A stretch of DNA of 64,000 nucleotides from JAIOHN01 sp038258185 (lineage in GTDB: Bacteria > Chloroflexota > Anaerolineae > Aggregatilineales > Phototrophicaceae), in assembly GCA_038258185.1 (NCBI GenBank), contig JBBSQD010000005.1, positions 1-64,000 on the forward strand. The letters run 5' to 3'. The position numbers and the translations under genes are program-made. Below, one piece after another: positions 1 to 9,139 of this stretch (within the stretch, counting starts at the first letter, position 1; each line of letters starts with the position of its first letter). The notes below the pieces were generated by a model that did no database searches, was not told where the DNA came from, and saw only the letters and a program-made list of their open reading frames with translations.

Positions 1-2
1 AG

Positions 3-749
3 AAGTATCTGCTGGATGACGACGCAATGAAGCGTTTCGTCACTCAGGGTTATCACATGATCGAACTGGATTTCCCGCCGGAATTTCACGAGTCTGTGAC
101 CGAGCAGATTGACGCGGTGTTCGAGCGACGCGGCAACCCCGCTGATGATATTCTGGACGAAGTGCCAGACCTGTACAAAGTATGGAATCATCCAGTGGTC
201 AAAGGTGCACTCGTCAGCATACTTGGCGCAGATTATTCCATGAATTCGCATCGTCATTGTCATTATACCAAGCCGGGTGATCCGGGCGGCCACTGGCATC
301 AGGATAGTGTGAACATGCGCCATCATCAGATTCGCACGCTACTGGGGCTGTATTATCCACAGGATGTGACCGAGGATATGGGGCCGACAGTAATTCTGCC
401 GGGCACGCAGTATCATAACACCCCCTCAACCCTGATGAGCAGTTACATGAACTTCAAAAATCAGATCCCGCTGAGTGTAAAAGCCGGTACGGTAGCCATT
501 ACCCATTATGATCTGTGGCATTCATGGATGCCGAATGTCAGCGATAAGAATCGGCGTATGCTGAAATTTCTGTTCAGCCGCACCTCGGAACCGACCGGGC
601 CAAGCTGGAATGCCGAGCCTTACGCCAATATCAATGTAAATCCGCGCAGTGCTGAAATTGACGATATGACCAATGCCTATAAGCACCGCCTCATGTGGGC
701 TGATATCTGGCGCTGGCTGCATGGCGTCCCGCTGGAACAAAGCTGGTAA
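3..749 (+). CDS. Phytanoyl-CoA dioxygenase (PhyH) family protein, 5' end outside window
   Basis: Probable Fe(II)/2-oxoglutarate-dependent oxygenase of the PhyH family. The reading frame is open to the window edge. Codons before the first ATG (position 27) read KYLLDDDA and join smoothly to MKRFVTQGYHMIELD, the usual 'gets-up-and-goes' N-terminus of this family, so the true start lies upstream. The iron-binding facial triad is visible as HWHQD (about 291-305) and a distal His in THYDLWHSW. A later Arg in the RRMLKF stretch probably binds 2-oxoglutarate. The substrate is unknown. Its position before a glycosidase-like gene and an enolase-superfamily gene suggests catabolism of a plant or algal compound. 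A strong terminator follows directly. Confidence 0.8.
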   Translation, partial: KYLLDDDAMKRFVTQGYHMIELDFPPEFHESVTEQIDAVFERRGNPADDILDEVPDLYKVWNHPVVKGALVSILGADYSMNSHRHCHYTKPGDPGGHWHQDSVNMRHHQIRTLLGLYYPQDVTEDMGPTVILPGTQYHNTPSTLMSSYMNFKNQIPLSVKAGTVAITHYDLWHSWMPNVSDKNRRMLKFLFSRTSEPTGPSWNAEPYANINVNPRSAEIDDMTNAYKHRLMWADIWRWLHGVPLEQSW

Positions 750-762
750 ATGTTGAAGCCTG

Positions 763-801
763 CCGTCGGGGCAATTGATCAGCCTGCCCCGACGGTTTTT
801 T
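763..801 (+). terminator. Rho-independent terminator after the PhyH gene
   Basis: An 11-bp perfect stem (CCGTCGGGGCA and its complement) encloses an 11-nt loop and is followed by six T residues. It separates the PhyH gene from the next gene, which has its own SD-like CTGGAG just before the ATG at 841. Confidence 0.9.
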
Positions 802-840
802 AGAAGAATACCTTTCTAACCTCTCCTGGAGTAACTCAAA

Positions 841-2859
841 ATGTCTTCCAAACCTTATACGCGATGGTACGGCAGCGAATATTATTTCGGGCTGCACTAT
901 GATTTACATGCCAATATCGATGACACCGATCTGGGTGAACGCGCCGACCCTAAAAATCTGATCCCCATGCTCAAGCTGATGGGGCCATCCTGGGTACAGA
1001 CGGACTGCAAAGGTCATGCCGGTTATACCAGTTGGTTCAGCGAAGTGCCTGATGCCTCGGTCAGTCCCGGCACCGTCAAGGATGCCATGGCTGGCTGGCG
1101 TGCAGCCACCAAAGAACTGGGCATGAAGCTCCATTGTCATTATTCCGGGGTATGGGATTCCGCCGCTGGCATGAAACATCCCGAATGGTCAGTGCTGGAC
1201 GTGGATGGTGAACGGGTCATGGGTGATTATGACAAGAGTTGGGTCAAGCAATCCATGTGCCCTCGCTCTGACTATGATAGCAAGCTGCTGATTCCGCAGA
1301 TGTTTGAGTTGATTGATCGTTATGGTGTCGACGGTTTCTGGATGGATGGTGAAATCTGGGCGGTGCACACCTGTTACTGTGATCGCTGCACAGCGGCCTT
1401 CACAGAGCAGACCGGCATCAGCGAGCCGCCACGTGATTCATCCGATCCCAACTGGTTCACATGGATGCAGTTCCAGCGCGACAGTTTTCACGAACATGTC
1501 ACCCGTTACACGAATGCCGTTCACGAGCATAAAGCTGGCGTGCTGGTGTGCTCGAACTGGCTTCAGACCTACCGTCACCCCGGTGAGCCGAAAGTCCCCA
1601 CGGACTGGATCAGTGGCGACAACACCTGGATCTGGGGCATGGATGGCAGCCGCTGTGAAGCACGTTTTATCTCTACCCGTGGTAAACACTGGGATATCAT
1701 GCTGTGGGGCTTCTACAAAATTGGCCCGATGAGTGATCAGACCAAACCGTGGGTGTTCAAAGCACCGCAGATGTTGCAGCAGGAAGCCGCGGTTACTATC
1801 GCTCAGGGTGGCTCTGTGCAGATTTACGAGCATCCGCAGGGGCTACGTAACGGCCAGTTGATCCCGTGGCGGCAGAAAATTATGGGCGAGGTGGGTGATT
1901 TCGTAAAAGCACGTCAGTCACTTTCTCAGGATAGCGAGATGATCCCGCAGGTAGCGGTTCTGCATTCGGAGCATCATTACTACGCCGACACAGATGTGCC
2001 GTTTCCCAATCCCGGTGAGACTACAAAATCCGTATCCGGCGGCACCTTCATCATGCTGGAAAATCATTACGGCGTGGATATTCTGGATGAGTGGGCACTG
2101 TTGCCCAGTTTGCAGGATTTTGCCATCGTGGTGGCCCCGGAACGCAATAAAATGTCTGAAGAGATGGTCAATGCGCTGAAGGATTATGTGCAGCAAGGCG
2201 GCAAACTGATCGTCTCCGGAGCAGATGCCTATGACCGCTTTGGTGGCGATTTCCTGGGGGTGAGCAGCGCTACTATAGAAGAAGAGAAACTCTACTATGT
2301 GGCCGTAACCGAGGGCGCCGTGCCGCTCTATAGCAAGACATGGCGTATGATGAAGCCGACCAGCGCCCAGCCTTTCAGCACACTTGGTACATCTCCTTTG
2401 CTTGACGAACGGCTGATTGACTATCCAGCAGCAGTCATCAATTCGGTGGGAGCCGGAGCTGTGGCTTATATCCCCTGCGATATTTTCGCTTACTTCGCAG
2501 AGACACATTATGCGATGGTGCGCCAGTTTATCGGTGAGCTATCGCGCGAATTGGCCGGCAAACTGCCTATACGGGTGATGGCCCCGCGCTGCGTGGATGT
2601 GGTGCTGCGCCGTAAAGATGGTCAGATGGTGGTTCACCTGATTAACCGTGCTTCCGGCGTTGCCAATCAACCGAGTGACGGTGCCATTGACGAGATTCCC
2701 TTCGTCGGGCCGATCACCCTGCAAATTGATCAAGCCCAGGCCCCTGAGCACGTCTATCTGGCGTTTGAGCAGGCCGGATTTAGCTGGGATTATATTGGCG
2801 GCACGCTGACCGCCACGCTGGAACGCCTGCACATTCATGCGGCCATTGTTATTGGTTAA
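841..2859 (+). CDS. Hypothetical glycosyl hydrolase (GHL6-like TIM barrel plus amidotransferase-like domain)
   Basis: 672 residues. The first ~370 look like a TIM-barrel glycosidase of the hypothetical GHL6 type. They contain a MKHPEWSVLD segment, CPRSDYDS, and GVDGFWMDGE with acidic residues at the end of a barrel strand, where retaining glycosidases carry the nucleophile. This is followed by a Cys pair (CYCDRC) typical of the group. Residues ~380-520 resemble the beta-galactosidase trimerisation/class I glutamine amidotransferase-like fold (VAVLHSEHHYY, IVVAPERNKMS, LKDYVQQGGKLIVSG). The C-terminal ~100 residues are probably a beta-sandwich. No signal peptide is seen, so it is probably cytoplasmic. 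The substrate cannot be told. Confidence 0.65.
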   Translation: MSSKPYTRWYGSEYYFGLHYDLHANIDDTDLGERADPKNLIPMLKLMGPSWVQTDCKGHAGYTSWFSEVPDASVSPGTVKDAMAGWRAATKELGMKLHCHYSGVWDSAAGMKHPEWSVLDVDGERVMGDYDKSWVKQSMCPRSDYDSKLLIPQMFELIDRYGVDGFWMDGEIWAVHTCYCDRCTAAFTEQTGISEPPRDSSDPNWFTWMQFQRDSFHEHVTRYTNAVHEHKAGVLVCSNWLQTYRHPGEPKVPTDWISGDNTWIWGMDGSRCEARFISTRGKHWDIMLWGFYKIGPMSDQTKPWVFKAPQMLQQEAAVTIAQGGSVQIYEHPQGLRNGQLIPWRQKIMGEVGDFVKARQSLSQDSEMIPQVAVLHSEHHYYADTDVPFPNPGETTKSVSGGTFIMLENHYGVDILDEWALLPSLQDFAIVVAPERNKMSEEMVNALKDYVQQGGKLIVSGADAYDRFGGDFLGVSSATIEEEKLYYVAVTEGAVPLYSKTWRMMKPTSAQPFSTLGTSPLLDERLIDYPAAVINSVGAGAVAYIPCDIFAYFAETHYAMVRQFIGELSRELAGKLPIRVMAPRCVDVVLRRKDGQMVVHLINRASGVANQPSDGAIDEIPFVGPITLQIDQAQAPEHVYLAFEQAGFSWDYIGGTLTATLERLHIHAAIVIG

Positions 2860-2871
2860 CAAGCATCAATT

Positions 2872-2898
2872 AACCCCCTTGAGCCCAAGGGGGTTTTT
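2872..2898 (+). terminator. Rho-independent terminator after the glycosidase gene
   Basis: Perfect 10-bp stem AACCCCCTTG / CAAGGGGGTT with the 4-nt loop AGCC and a five-T tail, 13 bases after the stop codon. Confidence 0.9.
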
Positions 2899-3193
2899 AT
2901 GGTCTATGAGCGTAAGCTATCAGAAACCGATAATCGCCTCAAGTTTTTCATATCAAGCTGACTCTCCACGATATCAGCCAGTGAACCTTGCATCCCTTTT
3001 CCGCTGGAAGACGCAATTTCTGATTATCCCGCGCCAGAATCAGCCTGGAACCAGCATCATTCCTATTTGCAGTAGCCACCATTATTGGTGATAATCCAGC
3101 AGGTATGCAGCCATAAAAATCGATGTTCTCAATAAGGGGAGACCATCAGAGTTGAAAATTATTCATATTTTACCAATGCAAGGGAATTAAATA
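2899..3193. other. Intergenic region without recognised gene
   Basis: About 295 bases between the glycosidase terminator and the enolase-superfamily gene. No convincing ORF was seen. The AT-rich last 60 bases hold the leader of the next gene, with an SD-like AAGGGA ten bases before its ATG. No clear -35/-10 pair was recognised. Confidence 0.5.
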
Positions 3194-4471
3194 ATGAGTG
3201 GCAATACTTCTTTGGAAGCAAATATTAATACACATTCGCGCCCTTCTGACCTCAGAATTACCGATATGCGCATCTGCCATTTAGTGGGTCTGCCTATGGA
3301 TGCATCGGTGATCCGCATTGATACCAATCAGGGTATCAGCGGATACGGTGAAGTCCGCGACTGGGCCAGCCCGACCTACGCGATGATGCTGAAGGCGCGT
3401 ATTATTGGCGAAAACCCCTGCAATATCGACAAAATTTTCCGCAAAATCAAGCAGTTCGGGCATCATGCACGGCAAGGTGGTGGGGTCTGCGGCATCGAAA
3501 TGGCCTTGTTTGATCTCGCTGGGAAAGCCTATGGGGTTCCCGCCTATCAGCTGGTTGGCGGAAAATTCCGGGATAAGGTTCTGTGCTATTGTGATACCGA
3601 TTCTGTGCCGGATGGTACCGCGATGGGGAAGCGTCTTAAAGAACGCATGGAGCGCGGCTTCAAATTCCTCAAAATGGATGTGGGCATTGGCCTGCTGCAA
3701 GGTGTTCCCGGTGCTTTAAGCGCTCCACCCAATATGCTTGAATCACGCGAGATTATGCACCCCTTCACCGGCATTCAGATTACCCCGGCTGGTATTGAAT
3801 TTCTGGTGGAATATGTGCGCGAAGTGCGTGAAATTATCGGCTATGAAGTGCCACTTGCTGTGGATCATTTTGGCCACATCAACATTGAATCCTGCATCCG
3901 CTTGGGCCGTGCGCTCGATCAATTCACGCTGGCGTGGTATGAAGATATGATCCCGTGGCAATTTACCGATCAGTGGCAGCGGCTGGCTCATGCGGTGATG
4001 ACCCCCGTCTGCACCGGCGAAGATATTTATCTCAAGGAGGGTTTCAAGCCCCTGCTGGAGTCACGCGCTGTAGCGGTCATCCACCCTGACCTGGCCACTT
4101 CCGGCGGCATCATGGAAACCAAGAAAATTGGCGATCTGGCGCAGGAATATGGTGTAGCTATGGCGATGCACTTTGCAGGCTCACCCATCTCATTCTTAGC
4201 CAATATCCATTGTGCAGCAGCAACTGAGAATTTCTATGTGCTGGAAAATCATTCGGTTGATCTCGTCTGGTGGGATGATCTGGTGGATGGCATTGAAAAG
4301 CCCTTCATTAAAGATGGCTTTGTGGCTGTACCTGAAACCCCCGGCTTAGGCTTCACCGATGTAAATGAAGAAGCCATTCGGGGATGTATGGATACTACCC
4401 GTTCAGGTGGTTATTTCGATGAGTCGTCTTATTGGGATAACGAGCGTTCAGCCGATAGATTGTGGAGCTAG
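3194..4471 (+). CDS. Mandelate racemase/muconate lactonizing enzyme family protein (enolase superfamily)
   Basis: 425 residues, a normal length for sugar-acid dehydratases of the enolase superfamily. It has an N-terminal capping domain (~20-140) and a TIM barrel. Three metal ligands are visible at successive strand ends: D224 (AVDHFGH), E250 (WYEDMIPW) and E276 (CTGEDIY). H326 (AMHFAGSP) is a candidate catalytic base. Lys residues lie in the second-strand motif KFLKMD (K157, K160). The reaction is probably abstraction of a proton alpha to a carboxylate, as in an acid-sugar dehydratase or racemase. The exact substrate is not readable. It stands in its own transcription unit, closed by a strong hairpin. 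Confidence 0.85.
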   Translation: MSGNTSLEANINTHSRPSDLRITDMRICHLVGLPMDASVIRIDTNQGISGYGEVRDWASPTYAMMLKARIIGENPCNIDKIFRKIKQFGHHARQGGGVCGIEMALFDLAGKAYGVPAYQLVGGKFRDKVLCYCDTDSVPDGTAMGKRLKERMERGFKFLKMDVGIGLLQGVPGALSAPPNMLESREIMHPFTGIQITPAGIEFLVEYVREVREIIGYEVPLAVDHFGHINIESCIRLGRALDQFTLAWYEDMIPWQFTDQWQRLAHAVMTPVCTGEDIYLKEGFKPLLESRAVAVIHPDLATSGGIMETKKIGDLAQEYGVAMAMHFAGSPISFLANIHCAAATENFYVLENHSVDLVWWDDLVDGIEKPFIKDGFVAVPETPGLGFTDVNEEAIRGCMDTTRSGGYFDESSYWDNERSADRLWS

Positions 4472-4483
4472 TCTGAGCATGCC

Positions 4484-4519
4484 GAACGAAGACATTTAAG
4501 AAAATGTCTTCGTTCTTTT
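4484..4519 (+). terminator. Rho-independent terminator
   Basis: Perfect 14-bp stem (GAACGAAGACATTT and its complement) with a 4-nt loop and TTTT tail, just after the enolase-superfamily gene. Confidence 0.9.
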
Positions 4520-4636
4520 CAGGGCGATACGTTTGTTTTACACATGCTTAACCGACACCTGATCAGCCTCTGAAATTCTATCCCCCTTAAAACAAATCGT
4601 ATAAACAGGTCTTCTGCACAGCCGCGAATTATACGC

Positions 4637-4685
4637 TTGACAATACTGTGTGCTATACAGTATATTGATACTGTGCGGCGCACAG
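4637..4685 (+). promoter_or_regulatory. Sigma70-type promoter overlapped by PadR operator-like inverted repeats
   Basis: TTGACA (4637-4642) and TATATT (4661-4666) are spaced by 18 bases. The perfect inverted repeat ATACTGT-N7-ACAGTAT (4643-4663) fills the spacer and touches the -10. A second palindrome, CTGTGC-GGC-GCACAG (4671-4685), covers the expected start point. PadR regulators bind such ATAC-type dyads and repress their own operons, so autorepression of the downstream gene is a natural inference. Confidence 0.75.
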
Positions 4686-4705
4686 CACTATAGGATACAC
4701 AGCAT

Positions 4706-5053
4706 ATGACAGAAATAGATGAACAGCTTAACAAACTCCGACTGGAGCTTCGACGTGGGATTGTCGTGCTGGCCGTTCTCAGCCAGACGAATACCGCTCG
4801 TTACGGCTATAGTCTGATCCAGCGGCTTTCGGAGCAGGGTCTGGATATTGAGGAAGGCACGCTTTACCCGCTGCTGCGGCGGTTGGAAGAACAGGGACTG
4901 TTGGAGAGTGAGTGGGAAGTCGGCGAATCGCGCCCCCGCAAATACTATCACATCAGCCCCGCCGGACGTGAGGTTCTGTCAATCCTGAGCGCGGAGTGGT
5001 TTGCAATGGCCGATGTGATGCGCGGCATTTTAAGAGGAGATAATCATGACTGA
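4706..5053 (+). CDS. PadR family transcriptional regulator
   Basis: 115 residues with the PadR winged helix: RRGIVVLAVLS, the helix-turn-helix with YGYSLIQRL, then EGTLYPLLRRLEEQGLL and the wing segment RPRKYYHISPAGREVL. Length is that of the short PadR class. The stop overlaps the start of the next gene by eight bases, a PadR plus HAAS-domain membrane protein arrangement common in bacteria. It probably represses its own operon through the palindromes just upstream. Confidence 0.92.
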   Translation: MTEIDEQLNKLRLELRRGIVVLAVLSQTNTARYGYSLIQRLSEQGLDIEEGTLYPLLRRLEEQGLLESEWEVGESRPRKYYHISPAGREVLSILSAEWFAMADVMRGILRGDNHD

Positions 5054-6035
5054 GTTAATTGAGCGCTACGTCCATCAGGTTGGGCGTTACGTGCCCCCAC
5101 GAGAGCGGGCGGAAATCGAAGCGGAACTGCGCTCGCAAATTCAGGATCAACTGGATGATCGTTTCGCAGGCTCCCCTTCAGACGAAGAAGTAGCCTCAAT
5201 CCTGGCGGAATTCGGTCATCCGTACCAGATAGCAACCGCCTATAACAGCGAACGGTATCTGGTTGGCCCAACACTCTACCCTTTTATGATGCTGGTTCTG
5301 CGTCGCGCGTGGCTGCTAGTGCCGATAATCGTGATCTTTTTGAACATTTTCGGAGCATTGGTTTCAGCGCAGCCAGTCAGTATATCAACGTTACTCATTG
5401 ACACGGTCATTGCCGTACTGCAATTAACCTTGATATTCTCAGCAGTAGTCATATTGCTGTTTGCGCTCATACAGCATTACTACGTGAAAATCGACGCTGA
5501 GGCAGACCCGTTCAACCCGTTAGAGCTGCCCAAAGTTGATGATCCGCGCGCGGTTGATCGTTTGGAAGCCATTTTTGGTATGGCCACAGGCACAATTGTA
5601 ACGCTCGCTTTCATATATTTTCTGCGCGTAGGCGGGTTAATATTGCCTTTCAACCTGAGTGCTCCAAACGATGTGATACCCGTCCCGATGCCGTGGTTGA
5701 TTTTGTTCATCATCATGACCGTTGCGATGGTCATCGTCGAGTTTTTGGCATGGCGGCGCAATCGTTGGGATGTGGCTTTGTGGCTCATAGAAACGGTATT
5801 GGAGACGATTGGTGTGTTCTGTCTGTATTTTGTCTTGTATCAGCCGGTTTTAGAACGCGTGATCACTACAAATCCAGCACTTGCCGATCAACCACTGATC
5901 GTCAGCATACCCAAAATCCTCGCTGTACTGGGTGCCGTGCTCATGCTGGCAAACAGAGGGAACAGGTTAATCAGGCTTTGGAATTATCGAACCAGTGATT
6001 TCGTAGCCTTAACCACCAAAAATCACGCAAAGTAA
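5046..6035 (+). CDS. HAAS-domain integral membrane protein, PadR partner
   Basis: 329 residues. The N-terminal ~75 form a HAAS-type helical domain (RYVPPRERAEIEAELRSQI, EEVASILAEFGHPYQIA), usually encoded next to PadR. At least six hydrophobic segments follow (for example MMLVLRRAWLLVPIIVIFL, IAVLQLTLIFSAVVILLFA, WLILFIIMTVAMVIVEFLA). Start ATG 5046 follows a clear AGAGGAG SD inside padR. Function unknown; probably a membrane stress or sensing partner of the PadR regulator. Confidence 0.8.
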   Translation: MTELIERYVHQVGRYVPPRERAEIEAELRSQIQDQLDDRFAGSPSDEEVASILAEFGHPYQIATAYNSERYLVGPTLYPFMMLVLRRAWLLVPIIVIFLNIFGALVSAQPVSISTLLIDTVIAVLQLTLIFSAVVILLFALIQHYYVKIDAEADPFNPLELPKVDDPRAVDRLEAIFGMATGTIVTLAFIYFLRVGGLILPFNLSAPNDVIPVPMPWLILFIIMTVAMVIVEFLAWRRNRWDVALWLIETVLETIGVFCLYFVLYQPVLERVITTNPALADQPLIVSIPKILAVLGAVLMLANRGNRLIRLWNYRTSDFVALTTKNHAK

Positions 6036-6122
6036 AAGCGAAACACTAACAATCTGATCCTCGTTCATCGAGCGAGGTCTATCGTTCATATTGAAATTCT
6101 CAGATACGGCAAAGGAGCTATC

Positions 6123-6509
6123 ATGCTGGATATCCAGTTAAAGCTGTCTATATTATGGATTTGTGTCATGTTGACGTATCTGCTGGGAGATGTGTTACGC
6201 ATCTTCAGCGGTGATTTCAAAGCAGGAGAAATCGCCGGGGAGAACGTCACCCAGGCAATGTGGTTGGGAATCGCAGTGTTAATGGTCACCCCGATCATGA
6301 TGATTTTCCTGTCTGTAACCCTGGATTACCCGGTTAATCGCTGGGCAAACATTATTGTGGCTGTTTTCTTCTTTGGCTTTAACCTGCTCGCATTACCGAC
6401 CTACCCATCAGCCTATGACAAATTCCTGCTGGTTGTAAGCCTTGGATTTAATCTTCTGACCATTTGGTACGCATGGAACTGGGTTTTAGCTGAACCCATT
6501 CCCTCATAA
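6123..6509 (+). CDS. Small four-helix membrane protein (DUF6326-like)
   Basis: 128 residues with four hydrophobic helices. It starts with LDIQLKLSILWICVMLTYL and contains GDVLRIFSG, as in DUF6326 proteins. The ATG is preceded by AAAGGAG. It sits 87 bases after the HAAS gene and 17 bases before the alcohol dehydrogenase gene, so it is probably in the same operon. No biochemical role can be given. Confidence 0.7.
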   Translation: MLDIQLKLSILWICVMLTYLLGDVLRIFSGDFKAGEIAGENVTQAMWLGIAVLMVTPIMMIFLSVTLDYPVNRWANIIVAVFFFGFNLLALPTYPSAYDKFLLVVSLGFNLLTIWYAWNWVLAEPIPS

Positions 6510-6526
6510 CAAGAAAGAGTAATCAC

Positions 6527-7507
6527 ATGAAAGCAATAGTACACGAAACATACGGATCACCCGATGTGCTTCAATTTAAAGAAGTCGAAAAACCAACCCC
6601 GAAGACCGGTGAAGTTCTGGTGAAAATTCATGCGACATCGCTTAATGCGGCGGATTGGTATCTGCTGAAAGGCGACCCGTTCCTGGTTCGCCTGGAAACC
6701 GGATTGCTAAAGCCCAAAAATACCGTTCTCGGCGCGGACATAGCGGGCACAGTTGAGGCAGTTGGCAGTGGGGTCAAGCAATTTCAGGTCGGTGATGCGG
6801 TATTTGGCGACCTGTCCGGTTGTGGCTTTGGCGGGTTAGCCGAATATGTATCGGCCCCCGAAGGTATGTTGGCGTTAAAACCGCACAATACTTCCTTTGA
6901 GCAGGCATCTGCCGTGCCCATGGCGGCAATCACATCCCTGCAAGCCTTGCGCGATAAAGGTCACATTCAGCCGGGACAAAAAGTGCTGATCAATGGTGCA
7001 TCCGGCGGTGTTGGCTCATTTGCGGTGCAGATCGCCAAAGCATTAGGAGCCGAGGTCACAGCGGTATGCAGCGCAGGCAAGATAGACATGGTGCGCTCAC
7101 TGGGTGCCGATCATGTCATTGACTATGCGCAAGAGAATTTCACCCGGAATGGACAGCAATATGATCTCATTATCGCCGCCAACGGCTACCATCCCATTTC
7201 GCACTACAAACGCGCCTTGAGTCCACGCGGAATTTACGTGGTGATCGGCGGCTCTATGCGGCAGATTTTTGCGGCGATGCTTCTGGGGCCGTTACTGTCG
7301 TTGAATGGGACAAAGAAATTAGGTAATTTAATGGCAAAACCCAACTCGTCAGATCTGCTCTTTATGAAAGACCTGATTGAATCCGGCAAAGTCGTCCCTG
7401 TCATTGATCGCTGCTATCCTTTAAGCGACACTGCGGATGCTCTGCGATACCTCGGTGCGGGACACGCACGGGGAAAAGTCATCATCACCATAGCGCAAAA
7501 CAATTAG
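6527..7507 (+). CDS. NAD(P)-dependent alcohol dehydrogenase / quinone oxidoreductase-like (MDR family)
   Basis: 326 residues: an N-terminal GroES-like fold (TGEVLVKIHATSLNAADWYLLKG) and a Rossmann domain (VLINGASGGVGSFAVQIAKALGAEVTAVCS). There is no cysteine cluster for structural zinc, so it belongs to the zinc-free quinone oxidoreductase-like group of the medium-chain superfamily. It probably reduces quinones or enones with NADPH. It is the last gene of the PadR-led operon. Confidence 0.85.
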   Translation: MKAIVHETYGSPDVLQFKEVEKPTPKTGEVLVKIHATSLNAADWYLLKGDPFLVRLETGLLKPKNTVLGADIAGTVEAVGSGVKQFQVGDAVFGDLSGCGFGGLAEYVSAPEGMLALKPHNTSFEQASAVPMAAITSLQALRDKGHIQPGQKVLINGASGGVGSFAVQIAKALGAEVTAVCSAGKIDMVRSLGADHVIDYAQENFTRNGQQYDLIIAANGYHPISHYKRALSPRGIYVVIGGSMRQIFAAMLLGPLLSLNGTKKLGNLMAKPNSSDLLFMKDLIESGKVVPVIDRCYPLSDTADALRYLGAGHARGKVIITIAQNN

Positions 7508-7617
7508 CTCTGACGGCTAAATGAGGGCGCAAGGCGCAAATATCGACGAGAAGAAGTATTTCCACTAGACTATCTCCTGGGAAGATTTCTTCTCCGTGCC
7601 TTCGCTGATCAGAACAA

Positions 7618-7725
7618 GATGGTCGCATTGATGGGTTTCTCAACAATGCTGGCGTCGGATTAAGCTGGCTATATTACCGGTCGCAATCTTTTGGTCGATG
7701 GTGGTAATCGGTTCACCAGTTTCCC
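7618..7725 (+). pseudogene. Remnant of a short-chain dehydrogenase/reductase gene
   Basis: In the otherwise empty 7508-7794 gap, one frame (from 7618) reads DGRIDGFLNNAGVGLS, containing the SDR NNAG motif. A second frame (from 7664) reads AGYITGRNLLVDGGNRF, the classical SDR C-terminus. In an intact SDR these motifs lie about 140 residues apart; here they almost touch and are out of frame. A large internal deletion therefore destroyed the gene. No start, Rossmann loop or catalytic YxxxK remains. Confidence 0.7.
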
Positions 7726-7794
7726 TTTCCAGCATACAGATCAAATAACCGTTCCACATGCCTTAACTCAAAACCAACCCATTATTCACTTATA

Positions 7795-9129
7795 ATGAAT
7801 AACATTGATGCCACTTCATTCCCCTCTTGCATGACCGCCATCATTCAGAAGTTCAGGTACGACGATTTTATGATACCCATGACAGCGAACGGAAATGAAA
7901 CTTATCTGCAGCGTATTTCTGAGCTGGAGCAAGAATTAGATGAGATGACGGATGAGTTATCGCATGCATGGGATCAACTTGTTCCGTTCTTAAAAGATTC
8001 GCCGGTTCAGACCGAGCTTTCGCATGACCCCAAACTGATTATCCAGGCGGCCATGGCTGCGGTGGATACAGAGTTAGGCGGTCTGTACCTCTTTGAAAGC
8101 GATGACTGGTTTTCGGTTCCAGACAATGTTTATCTGCAACCTGCCCTTCGCGGCACATTAAAATCAGACTTAAAAGCCGATGAAACTTTCCAATGGCAAA
8201 CTGACCAGTTGATGCCGTTCAAAGTCACCCAATGGCTGTTTATTCCGGTGATTACCGATCAGAAAGTGATTGGCGCGATTGGCGTCGGCAGCCATAACCA
8301 ACAACGCACCTACAATGCAGCCGATTTACTGATCGTCCGGCGCATGGCCGAGCGTGCCGCCAGTCAGATTGAATCGACCCAGCTTGCGCGGAGTCGCGAG
8401 CGTGAAGCCAAGACATTGCAGGAAATGCAGATCGCCAGCATGATACAGCGTTCAATCCAACCGGCACGCCTGCCACAAATCAGTGGATTGCAAATGGCAC
8501 CTTTTTGGGAGCCGGCGAAAGATGTCGGTGGTGATGCCTGGGGCTGGATTGCGCGGCCAGATGGCAAGTTAGCGTGGTTCATCCTGGATGTTGCCGGTAA
8601 GGGATTGCCAGCCGCGCTGGCGGCGGTTTCCTTATATGCGGCTGTCCGCGTGGCGTTACGCATGAATTTAAGCCCAACCGATATTCTGAACATGGTGAAC
8701 GATGAGTTTTATGTTACCTACACCAACACGGATCTGATGGCAACCGCGGCCATTCTGATGATTGACCCAGCTACAGGAACACTGGAAGTAGCCAACGCTG
8801 GACACACACCCATTCTTGTTCGGCATGCGGGTCAATGGCTGCAAATGAACGCGACTGTACCGCCGATTGGTGTCCTGCCGGAATCGAACCCGGAAACAGT
8901 CATACTAGCATTACAAACTGATGACTTAGTGATGTGTTATAGCGATGGTTTTACCGAGATTGAAACCGACGATGGTCTGTGGGGTATTGAGGGATTATGC
9001 GCCTGCATCCCTGATGGAATCCATACCGCTGGTGAGATTACCAAGCAGATCGTTAAGTCAGCACGTGCAGTCAGCAATGGTCGGGAGATCCAGGATGACC
9101 AGACTCTGGTTGTTGTGGTTTGTGGATAA
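7795..9129 (+). CDS. PP2C-type SpoIIE/RsbU-like phosphatase with GAF domain
   Basis: Up to 444 residues; the start is uncertain, because no SD precedes ATG 7795 and ATG 7870 or 7879 also fit. Order: short coiled coil (ISELEQELDEMTDEL), GAF-like sensor (~70-200), linker helix with ASMIQRSIQPARLP, and a SpoIIE phosphatase domain (~225-444). Metal-binding signatures are DVGGDAWGW, DVAGKGLPAALAA, AGHTP and DDQTLVV. Such enzymes dephosphorylate STAS anti-anti-sigma factors. The RsbW-type kinase just downstream and two STAS genes at 13.2-13.9 kb supply the expected partners. Confidence 0.88.
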   Translation: MNNIDATSFPSCMTAIIQKFRYDDFMIPMTANGNETYLQRISELEQELDEMTDELSHAWDQLVPFLKDSPVQTELSHDPKLIIQAAMAAVDTELGGLYLFESDDWFSVPDNVYLQPALRGTLKSDLKADETFQWQTDQLMPFKVTQWLFIPVITDQKVIGAIGVGSHNQQRTYNAADLLIVRRMAERAASQIESTQLARSREREAKTLQEMQIASMIQRSIQPARLPQISGLQMAPFWEPAKDVGGDAWGWIARPDGKLAWFILDVAGKGLPAALAAVSLYAAVRVALRMNLSPTDILNMVNDEFYVTYTNTDLMATAAILMIDPATGTLEVANAGHTPILVRHAGQWLQMNATVPPIGVLPESNPETVILALQTDDLVMCYSDGFTEIETDDGLWGIEGLCACIPDGIHTAGEITKQIVKSARAVSNGREIQDDQTLVVVVCG

Positions 9130-9139
9130 GGAAAGACAA

